A stretch of DNA of 64,000 nucleotides, taken from the NCBI RefSeq assembly GCF_032854445.1, contig NC_088297.1, forward strand, positions 12,819,039 through 12,883,038. Reading direction: 5' to 3'. A program made the translations under genes and the position numbers. This document shows positions 33,530 through 44,500 of the stretch, piece by piece; within the stretch, counting starts at the first letter, position 1; every line of letters starts with the position of its first letter. This DNA comes from Liolophura sinensis (lineage: Eukaryota; Mollusca; Polyplacophora; Chitonida; Chitonidae). The notes under the pieces were generated by a model, which saw only the letters and a program-made list of their open reading frames with translations, was not told where the DNA came from and did not search any database.

Positions 33530-35118
33530 GGCAATCTGACTAGATCTGACTTTAGTACGACTTGTGTTACCTCAGATCTAGTCGGTGACAAGCCAGAATA
33601 GGATGTTGACTACATGTGACCTCAGTGGGACTGGTGTTCATTTAGATCTAGTCCGTGACAAGTCAGTGTAGGATGTCGACTAGATGTGACTTTAGTACGA
33701 CTGGTGTTCATTCAGATCTAGTCAGTGACAGGTCAGTGTAGGATATCGACTAGATCTGACTTTAGTACGACTGGTGTCCATTCAGATCAAGTCAGTGTAG
33801 GATGTTGACTACATGTTACTTCAGTGGGACTGGTGTTCATTCAGATCTAGTCCGTGACAAGTCAGTATAGGATGTCGACTAGATGTGACTTCAGTGGGAC
33901 TGGTGTTCATTCAGATCTAGTCCGTGACAAGTCAGTATAGGATATCGACTAGATGTGACTTCAGTGGGACTGGTGTTCATTCAGATCTAGTCCGTGACAA
34001 GTCAGTATAGGATGTCGACTAGATGTGACTTCAGCGGGACTGGTGTTCATTCAGATCTAGTCAGTGACGAGTCAGTATAGGATGTCGACTAGATGTGACT
34101 TCAGCGGGACTGGTGTTCATTCAGATCTAGTCCGTGACAAGTCAGTGTAGGATGTTGACTACATGTTACTTCAGTGGGACTGGTGTTCATTCAGATCTAG
34201 TCCGTGACAAGTCAGTATAGGATGTCGACTAGATGTGACTTCAGTGGGACTGGTGTTCATTCAGATCTAGTCCGTGACGAGTCAGTATAGGATGTCGACT
34301 AGATGTGACTTCAGTGGGACTGGTGTTCATTCAGATCTAGTCCGTGACAAGTCAGTATAGGATGTCGACTAGATATGACTTCAGTGGGACTGGTGTTCAT
34401 TCAGATCTAGTCAGTGACGAGTCAGTATAGGATGTCGACTACATGTGACTTCAGTGGGACTGGTGTTCATTCAGATCTAGTCCGTGACAAGTCAGTATAG
34501 GATGTCGACTAGATGTGACTTCAGTGGGACTGGTGTTCATTCAGATCTAGTCAGTGACGAGTCAGTATAGGATGTCGACTAGATGTGACTTCAGCGGGAC
34601 TGGTGTTCATTCAGATCTAGTCAGTGACGAGTCAGTATAGGATGTCGACTAGATGTGACTTCAGTGGGACTGGTGTTCATTTAGATCTAGTCCGTGACGA
34701 GTCAGTATAGGATGTCGACTAAATGTGACTTCAGTGGGACTGGTGTTCATTTAGATCTAGTCATTGCCAAGTCAGTATAGGATGTCGACTAGATGTGACT
34801 TCAGCGGGACTGGTGTTCATTTAGATCTAGTCCGTGACGAGTCAGTATAGGATGTCGACTAGATTTGACTTCAGTGGGACTTGTGTTCATTCAGATCTAG
34901 TCCGTGACAAGTCAGTATAGGATGTCGACTACATGTTACTTCACTGGGACTGGTGTTCAGTTAGATCTAGTCAGTGACAAGTCAGTGTAGGATGTTGACT
35001 AGATGTGACTTCAGTGGGACTGGTGTTCATTCAGATCTAGTCCGTGACGAGTCAGTATAGGATGTCGACTAGATGTGACTTCAATGAGACTGGTGTTCAT
35101 TCAGTATAGGATATCGAC
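33530..35118 (+). repeat. 70-bp satellite-like array, ~22 units
   Basis: Highly regular unit with 'gtgacaagtcagtataggat', 'gtcgactagatgtgacttca', 'gtgggactggtgttcattca' and 'gatctagtcc'. Each unit carries gactagat and its reverse complement atctagtc, so every monomer can form a small stem. Central units are almost identical; the first few and the last vary. Confidence 0.95.
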
Positions 35119-36083
35119 TAAATAATGTCTTGAAACAATTGAAATGTAAAAACAAAAGAGATATCTATAAACTGTGCAAAATAACACTTTTATCACTGAA
35201 GGAAATTCCGATAGTTCACCTTTATATAAACCACGAAGCAAATCTAACAAGTAAACAAATTCAAATTGTTTTACTTGTAGACATAAACAGCATGAAAGGA
35301 TATTACTCGGGGAGGTAAATGTACCGGCCGTTTTGGTGCGTGACACACTCGATGTTGTTTGAAAGGTCATCTCTATTTAATTTGTATACTTGTACACGGC
35401 CCGCAACTAAAAGCTGGGTAGAACTGAATTTAAGCAGCCCTAGAGATCAGCTGTGAGTAATCCGACTGTGGAATTTCTCGTAAGGCTAACCACATCTGAC
35501 TTAGTCCAATTTGCGTCTGGTCCATGAAAAACTAAGGAAGTAGATAGCAATATTTCCCCCAGTCCCATATGCTTTATTATTGAAATAAAAGACAGATACC
35601 TACTGTCAAGGGAGGTAAATCCTTGAAAAGTGAAGTGACCTGTGTATTACGAAAATACGGAAATTTACTCCTCTTGCCCGTCCTCTCTCACATAGCAGAT
35701 AATAAGGTTGCCTGCAGTCACTACATCAGAGTGTGAGATGGTTACATTTTGCCTTTAGATATCTAAATAATGGAATCAAACAAATGTTTTACATTGGGCA
35801 CGCAAGATCTTTATTCTGTGAAAATAATGGTACCTTCAAACAACAGCATCACATATCCAGAAAAATAAATAGGAAAAACGTGAAATGACTAAAAAAAACA
35901 AAAAAAAAATGGGAAACTAACAAAATTATGGTGAATTACATATTTTATACTGTTGCTTTGCTTTACAGTCTCTTTGTTTTATTACAGTATAAGATAACCA
36001 CATACGACAATGGATACAATCTTCAAGACTACCGTTACATTACAATTACCCTGAAACCTTTAACAGGTGGACTTTAACAGCTG

Positions 36084-36124
36084 GACTTAAGTCTGAGATC
36101 ACGAAGCGATCTCAGACTTAAGTC
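36084..36124. repeat. Perfect hairpin, 17-bp arms, 7-nt loop
   Basis: gacttaagtctgagatc, loop acgaagc, then its exact reverse complement. The flank 'cagacttaagtcaaaat' resembles 1115-1135 in duplication copy 1, so it may be a repeat end. Confidence 0.9.
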
Positions 36125-37786
36125 AAAATTTCAAATCACTTTTAAAATTGTTATTTCTTACGTAACAAGGTCAAAATATTGTTTCACAACCTAAATTCTC
36201 GATGTTTAATTGTAAAATAAATTTCAGCTAAAATAGCGAGCGGAAACATATCAACATGAATGATTGAATTTTTCACTAAAGTCTCAGGTCGCTTCGTGAT
36301 CTTGGGGTCAGATGTTTCTCTGTTTTGTAACGACAACTGGTTTTATTTACGTAACGGTTTATATAACTATCTGGTGCAAAATTTATTAGGCGTACTCACC
36401 AAGGAACGTTGTCTATTTTGCTGTTTTTTTTTGTGATAGATTCATAGTTTAAAGATAAAAAGGTGCATGAATTTAAACACGCCCACATGTTCATAATATG
36501 GTTTACCTTCATATTTATATTCTGGAGAAGAAAGATCTATGATAAAATCCAAAAATCGTATAACGGAAGTAAATACTGACAACTGAGATACAGCTATTTA
36601 AAAAATCACACGGGTAAAACAAACAACGACACAAAACAACAATAAAAAAGAAAAGAAAAGTGTGTGTGTGTTAGGTTAAACCCTGTAAAGGGGGTTATGA
36701 AACAAAATGACACAAAAATCGTATATCTTTTAAAAATAAAACTAAACCTTAAATTTGTAGTTCTATAACACAGCACTAGTTAAAGGGGCATCACAGAAAG
36801 ATCCAATTATCTCTACATATTGCACACGCTATATTGCACACAGATTTTGTACAGGTGTAAAATGAAACTGAACATCTTGTTTACAAAAGTCCACCAGGAG
36901 TAAAATGATGGGAAAACCAAAGGCAAGTTAAAGTAAAAATATAAACAAGTAACCTCTGCATTCACCACTGATGAAAAAATTACTCACTGCATACAATCCA
37001 AAACGTTTAATTTCGAATTCTCCATTTGATTTAGCATATACTTTGCATATGATTTCACTATACATTTTAACCGGTCATGGCAAATAAAAATGCAACCAAC
37101 CATACAAATTCACACTGAAAAGTTAAATTCAAGCTACTCGATCGAATATTCCAAAGTTTTTATGTAATCACCGAAAAGTTAGTATCATCTGATATGCTCA
37201 ATTATTTTACAATTTTACCGATGAGAGGTTTTTATTCTAGAATTTAAAGTATTGTCCAAAGAGCAAAAAGTGCTTGAAAAGCGTCTTTATTCCGATAGAG
37301 ATAACAAACGTTTTGCTGATTTTAATCGCTTGACACCCGCAGATAATATAGGCCATATAGCCTAACCTAAAAACATTTGATTGTTTAATTTATTATAGTG
37401 ATGATTATTTATTGCGTATCTATATGTATCTTTAATAACTACTCATATCCCATGCCAACAAAACGCACCGAAAATCTGCTACGTTTCTAAATATTCCCGT
37501 CTTTCATAACGCTCCATTTCAAAGGTTTGCTGCGATTCTACTTAGCTCGTGTACTTTGCACAACAAACATGTAGTCTCAAAATATAATTTGAAGGCCATG
37601 TTGAAGTCACTTTCGGAATCTCTATCTCATATCCGTTGAAGAAAAGCGCATGCGCCAAAAGGCACCGTTGGATACAGCTCTTAGGAACTTACCACTGGAA
37701 CGATACAGTGATATGTATACCATGTGACCACGTGTAGAAAACGTTGGCAACTCCCCAATGCACATAAAAGCAATAGCTAGTGGAAA

Positions 37787-37862
37787 TTTCCGTTTAGCTC
37801 AGTTGGTGTAGATTGCAGGATTTCGGACCAGGAAACCCGAGTGCAAATCCCGCAGAGGATAT
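37787..37862 (+). other. tRNA-like sequence, probably pseudogene or SINE head
   Basis: 'tttagctcagttggtgtaga' looks like a D-arm/A box and 'cgagtgcaaatcccgcag' like a T-arm/B box, about 70 nt in all. I cannot fold a clean acceptor stem or assign an anticodon, so a relic is more likely than a working tRNA. Confidence 0.35.
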
Positions 37863-38337
37863 CAGTGAAAAGCTTTCATAATTATATCTGTTTTAAGGTC
37901 AGTTCGATGTCTTCGTTAATTGCACCAGCCGGAATTGTATATACATATAACGAAATGTTGCATGAGAAATACGATAGCTCTTCGGCATTATTTGGACATA
38001 TCGCACATGCATAGAATGATATAAACACACCATGGAAGTCTGTACAGACGATTCTTCTCTGTTCATACTGCAGGCCTAGACAAAGTTACAAAGACCCAGG
38101 GTCCGCTTGTATGAAGAGTTTTAAACGTTATGAGCGCCTGGCTACTATGGCTGGATCCACCATATCCGATGTCCCACCACCCCTTCTCGCGACAACTTGC
38201 AACAATTTGATTATGATTGGCTAAATGCGTCTTCTTGAATGACAGTTTGGAAAGGTCAATTGTGACGTAATACCTAGTTTTTAGTTATTTGCACGTAACG
38301 GTTGATAAGTCTTCCTCTAAGTGCACCATGTTCCAGT

Positions 38338-38550
38338 CTACACAGACGTCTCATTAAACTTCCAGACACGAATCGGTGTTATGACATCAGCGTGGAGGAT
38401 TATGGGCTTTGGTCCCTGTTGTTTGCGCTCCTGTTTGTCTGCCCTGTCTGCCGACTTGGACCTCCAGCGTCGTGGAGGTCTTCGATACGGTGGCGTAGGA
38501 GGTTTCGGGAATAGTTGAGTTAGCTTGGGGACACCAGGGGACTCTTCCAT
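38338..38550 (-). CDS. Gene C last exon
   Basis: Acceptor on the minus strand 'ttctctctttcacag', directly in phase with the preceding donor at 40346. It encodes MEESPGVPKLTQLFPKPPTP, an Arg/Pro-rich stretch (YRRPPRRWRSKSAD), then HADVITPIRVWKFNETSV and a stop. The Met at its start is internal, not an initiation codon. Confidence 0.85.
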   Translation of the reverse strand: MEESPGVPKLTQLFPKPPTPPYRRPPRRWRSKSADRADKQERKQQGPKPIILHADVITPIRVWKFNETSV

Positions 38551-41500
38551 CTGTGAAAGAGAGAATTTATTTACTTATTTATTTGATCTTTGTTTTGGTG
38601 AGAGGAAACCGAACAGAGCCCATGGGAGAACACACAACCATCCGCAGGTTGCTGCCAGACCTTTTAACGTACGCCTGGAGAGGAAGCCAGTACCGACCGC
38701 ATTGATGAGAGGTTCCAGGGCCATTGCGCTGCGCTGGCACACTAATCATCTCGGCCACGGAGGCCCCAATAGAGAGTTTAAACATAAAAGTACGTAAAGT
38801 AAAATCTCTAAACTGTCGGGCTCTTCATAATATATACCTTCCATGTGAAAATAGCTGGAAACAGTTAAATGGACATTATGTTCCATCATTAACAGTTAGC
38901 TTCAATCTAGTCTCGCAAATCTTCGTATTATTTGCAATTACATGGCGGGATGTTTTGGATAGACCATACGCCTTATAGTACATGCACCGCTCTCAACGCA
39001 GCTTTACATGACAGCCACCACTAGCAAAATTTGTAGACAAATCTTGAACAACTTTGAGAACACTGGGGTCAAGGTAATGAGGCAGGACGTGATGCCAGAA
39101 AACACAAAACCTTTGTCTCAACCTTTGTTTCTAATAATACTTTATACACATGCATTCTCTTTATCTAAAGTATGCACAACATGATTCTAACCAATACGTT
39201 AAACAATTTTATTGGTGAATGCTTATCTGAAATAGTGCCGCGCAAGGACACCAGTGGTGAGGCTAAGCCTAAACAAACCCACGTGAGTCGCACAGGCCTC
39301 CAAAGGTCAAGCTTGTACAGAGGAGCGTAGAGAGCGGCCTGTGCGCTGTAGGGAGTATGCGGATAGATACAGATGCATTACGTAACTCAGCTCTGATTGG
39401 CTCTTCGTGCTTTGACTTATGCTGAGATGTCTTCTTGTTCCGCAAGTAAACATTTGCACGTGAAAGCAATTTGAGCTGGAAAAGAATAGTTTTATGCGCA
39501 ACTTGTACGGAGGAATGAATGAATGATTATGGCTTAACGCCACATCGGCAATATCTCAGCCATATCGTGGCGACGGAGGAACACAAATCACAGTTCACTG
39601 ACGCAATGTGTATGTTGTATGCCACGGAACAGCACGCCAGTAATGCAAGACAGACGCGATTCTACGAGCATATGCCACTAATTACAACAAGCAGTTTTGG
39701 AGATATTTGCTCATTTACGTAATTACCGCTTCGGTGGCTGAATGGTTAGAGAGTCCGCCTTGAAGTCGTAAGGCCTTTGGATCAAACCCGGGTCGAGTCA
39801 TATCAAAGGCTATAAAAATGGCACCTGCTGCTGCTCGCTTAGCGCTCAGCACTGGGTGGTTAGGCCACGTGAACATGACTGGTTGGCCTGGTGTCAATAT
39901 AATGTGACTGTGTGGGGTGTTATGTCTTTAACATGATACTTCACTGTCGGCAAAGACTCGCCCCGACATAACAAGACACAATATATGTACAAACACCTAA
40001 TAATGCCTCGTCGTCATATGGCTGAAAAATTGTGAAGTACAACGTTAAAAACCCAAGCATGCGTACATTAACGTATTTGACAAGAGTTTTACGACGTACT
40101 CAAGAATATATCACTGATACGATGGCGGCCAGCATTATGGTGGGAGGAAACAGAGTAGAGCCCGGGAGAAACCTACCACCATCCGCAGGTTGCTGACAGA
40201 CCTTCCGACATACAGTCAGTGAGAAAGCCAACAAGAACTGAGAGTATCTTGGGTCATGGCATCGCGCTGGCACGCAACGTCCATCGGCCACGGAGACCTC
40301 TTCCCCTCCCCCCAACGAATGATAATAGATGTGTTTTACTACTTACTGCGGCTTTGTGGCTGTCCGTTCTGCTGAGTGAGGGTAGGCCCGGTGGAAGCTG
40401 AGAGAACTGGAATGGATCAGGAGATGTGGGGGACGGGGTTAACGCTGGAGAGATGTCCATCGAGCGGAAAGCGTCTGGTGCTCGGGTCACCTGACCAGAA
40501 ATGTCCGCCATGTTGTCTGCGGATTTGCTGATGGGAATAGAAGGTGCTGTTGCTGTTGTTGTTGATGATGACGATGTTGTTGTTGCTTGTTCTTCATTGG
40601 CGGGAAGAGCCTTTTTCATCGTGGGTCTGAATTTCCTCTTCACCGCAGCTAAAAGATCCGAAGGGGAGAACCCACTGGGAACGGCAGTAGGCAACATCTG
40701 CATTCCGACTTTTCCCAGGGATGCCGAAACCGAGGTACTATCCAAACTGCTCGATTTACGAAAAAGTTTTCTTTTCTCTTTCACACCCATTGAGCCCAGC
40801 GTAGCAGATTTGGGCTGGGATGGATGAAAGGAAAGGAACTGAGACGATGGAGCACCTATTGTTTTGCTTTTTTCTTGCACGTCTAACCCCGTGTTGTCCA
40901 CAATGTTCACTTTTTCGTCCCACGTCATTGGTGGTTTCTGAGGTGTCTCTAGGGGCGGTAGACTCCTAGCCACGATGCCGTGAGCCGGGTAATACAGCAT
41001 TTCGAGTTGGTGAGGATCCATGGCGGGAACAGTGTCAGGATCAGAGTCCGAGCCGAAAGGAAACATGTCCGCATCGTGGGTCTGCTGAGTGAATGCCTGC
41101 CCGCGCCTGTCAGGCAGTGATGAGTAGCCAGCTGGAATCGCTGCCTCGGTGTTCGTCGTCTGACTTATCTTGCCGTGGTCCGTGAAAAGGGCTTGCGGTG
41201 GAACTCTTCGGTCAGACCAATGAGAAAAGCCATCGCTAGTAGATGTCGTGGAGCTCGTGTCATCAGCGAAGAATTTCTTCCGTGCAGTTCTCGGTGATAA
41301 TCTGTCCAAACTGCCTGTAGTACCAGGCGCTAATGAGCACACCATGCCCCTGGAGTTTTCCGCCCGAGCACCTGGCCCGGCGGTGTGACTGGAGGGAGCG
41401 GGTCCAGAATATCCGGATGTGAAAGATGTCAAAGGTGCCGAATCCATAGATATGCTTTTTGTTAGCTGTTGCGGCCTCGCCAGCCTACTGAACACCTCGG

Positions 41501-44500
41501 TCATGTCCGTGGAAGACTGCGAGTCCACTGGCTGATGGGACTGCCCCTGGTGTGGAGGGGAAATCAAGAAACTCGGTGGTGGATCGGGATAGTTCGTGAT
41601 TTTCCGTACAGGCGAAAACGAGGTCCGACTATGGTGTTTGTCCGGAGAGGCTGAGCGCGACGACTGGGCACTGCGTGAACCGGAAGCGTACGACGGCGGT
41701 CTTGGTGACCCGGAAGTATTTACCCACTGCCCCTTGGGGGTTGGTTGTGTCGGTGTGCTTTGAAGAGCAGTACTGATTGTCTGGCTCCTTTCGTAACGGG
41801 TGGGACTGCTATCAGCTGAACGTGGTGGCTGGCTCACTTTGAGTTGTTGTTGTTGTTGTTGCTGCTGTTGTTGTGAGAGCTGCTTTCTTCCAAGCCGCTC
41901 ACCTTTCTGAGCCTCGTCTTTCCCCTGGTTGTCGTCATCCTCAACATCCTTTGAATCCACCTGTGAGGAGGACAAGCTCCTGCAACACAAATACGCATGC
42001 ATGACACTACACAAATCCACAGTGTTGAAAACAGCTGTAATAGACTTTCAGGAACAGACGAACTCCAGGAGAGGCGTTCCAGACATCATTATAATACACT
42101 TCAGAAAATGCTATCAATCAACACCGAAGGGTTTTGCAACTTACCACTGCTTTCATCAAAAAACCGATTTCACGGCTGATGCAAAATTTAATCTACTTTG
42201 TCTATGCTTAAGATGCGCGATAACAAAGTCGATGGCAAATTCGCTACCAAAATATATATAATAACTGTCTCTACAGCCAGCCGGTGTCTCCTACATAAGT
42301 GGCCTTCATTATAACAACGAAAGCAGGTTACCATTTTAATATTACTGTGTTATTCCTCTAAATGCACAAATGTAAGCTTCATTATATCTATTAAAATAAA
42401 ACTAAATACAAATTTAATATTAAAATGGTTTGTTGCTGTTGCTTCTAGCACTTGGATATATCAAACCTTTTCATATAGGGTAATTCATCCCTGACGTACT
42501 CCAAGTATGTGTCCAAATCGTTCATGATGGCGTTTAACTGGTGCATGGACTGTTAGGAGATAAAAGAGCAAATGTGTGTGATGACAAAGTACCGAGGGAA
42601 CTCAGCTTCATTTGACATGGTGTAAACTGATATTTGTCTTTCCCACAGTGCATTTATGTGTACGTTACGGTATGTGCATACGCTCAAAAAAATTATCTGT
42701 TAAATTTAACAGAAAATCTGTTATTTGAGTGACGCTAGAATGTATTCTGCTATTGCAGCAGATTATTCAGTTATATTCACATATTCTATTAATTCAACAT
42801 AAATATGCTATTAGACTAACAGAATACTGGGATGAATGTGACAGAATATTGTGTTATAATAACAGAATACAGTCTGGCATCACTCAGACAACAGAATTTC
42901 TGTTAAATTTAAAGGATTATTTGTTTTAAGTGTATCATATCATCAAAATAATGCTACGAGACGTTATCACCATCAAATTGTCTCAGAAATATGTTAATAA
43001 TGTGACAGCAGTTTTCGAGTACAAAACAATAATACACTATACTTAGTATAACAACAGTTTGTATTTTAGTTGTCATCTGAACCAACAAAATCTATTGTCC
43101 AAATAATACTTACATCTCTCATGTACTTCAGAACGGCCTATGGAGCAAGAGAAATATAAAAAGGATTTTAGGAAGCTATTTCTTATACAATTTTGCCAAT
43201 CAGTAGATATCCAAAATCCTTACGAAATTCTGGCAGCTTATCTGTACAAAAGAGACGAATATTTTACACGTCAATGAGTTATATTCTGCTTGCATGGATT
43301 TCTATTGATTGTAATGTTTGAAAATTCGTTATGTCGCTGTAGCTGTGGCCTAAGTTGGGTTTTCGATTTTATGTCAGAAATTTCGCCAAATAAGAAGTCT
43401 GGCGGTTTATGCCAATATAATTAAAAACGTAGAGCATAGAGTGTAAAACCAGAGCAGCGACAACAGTGTGATAGGCGTACAGCATAGAGAGTAAAACCAG
43501 AGCAGCTTCGACAGTGGGATACACGTAGAGCATAGAGAGTAAAACTAGAGCAGCGACGACAGTGTGATAAGCGTACAGCATAGAGAGTAAAATCAGAGCA
43601 GCGACGACAGTGTGACAGGCGTGCAGGATAGAGAGTAAAACCAGAGCAGCGCGGACAGTGTGATAGGCGTGCAGGGTAGAGAGTAAAACCAGAGCAGCGA
43701 TGACAGTGTGATAGACGTACAGCATAGAGATTAAAATCAGTGCAGCCACGACAATGTAATAACTGGCAAATGGTCACAGGTAACTGGTGAAATACGGCCT
43801 TTTGTCAAATTACCTCAGTCAGGGTTTTATTCCCATGTAGATTCATAAATAGTAGCAATTCACATGCCCCCTAGAACCATGGCTTAAGCAAAATTAGGTT
43901 TAAAAAATGCAGTAATGTTAACTGCATTTTTTATAAGTCACTTGTCTAGAATTACTCAAAATGCTGTGTTGTCATTCCATTTAACATACAATCACATTAA
44001 AACAATGCAAAGGGACCAGGCCTCAGGGGATGCTTAGTCCTCCAGCACTCAGACTTACTCCAACAATAAACCTGACCACGATCGTTAAGGTGAAAAGTCT
44101 TGAGCACGAAGTTGACATTAATCAACCAAATTTTGCAGAGTGTGATATTGTAGTGGGCATTGACACAAAATACTTGCATATTGTTGGAACATATAAGTAT
44201 CTCAATCAAACAATGATTGCAACTGTTTATGTTAACTATAATCCGCATGGCATATTAAACAGTGACGCCCATAACGCCTGCGCCAATACTTATCAAACGT
44301 GTTTAGACTTACGTCAAAACTTCAAACACAGCTACAATTACAATGTTTTGCTCCAGGAAATTTAAAATTTGTGCACCGATTCTTTACTGAAAAACAATGT
44401 AACCAACACAATTTTGAGTCTTGAGGTTGGCTTCGTAAGCACTTGCAATTTATGACTGACTGGCTCAGCACGGCTTCCACCCACCATAAAGCTGACCGCC

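Larger units (their letters stand above)
35119..38337. other. Non-coding stretch; 3' flank of gene C at right
   Basis: Apart from a perfect hairpin at 36084-36124 and a tRNA-like piece at 37787-37862, I find nothing with exon structure. The part right of about 37390 may be the 3' UTR of gene C: AATAAA signals on the minus strand are at 37389-37394 and 37408-37413, about 930 nt past its stop. Confidence 0.4.

Noticed and set aside
37787-37862. Functional tRNA gene
   Set aside because: A and B boxes are present but I could not form a proper acceptor stem or anticodon loop, so it is kept only as tRNA-like.
40254-40346. Last 30 codons of the long gene C open frame as the C-terminus
   Set aside because: A strong donor at 40346 joins in phase to a good last exon; the extension enters a SINE.
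44030-44365. 111-codon plus-strand ORF as a gene
   Set aside because: Its first third is SINE-3 tail sequence, it is antisense in a gene C intron, and no domain or splice site is recognisable.
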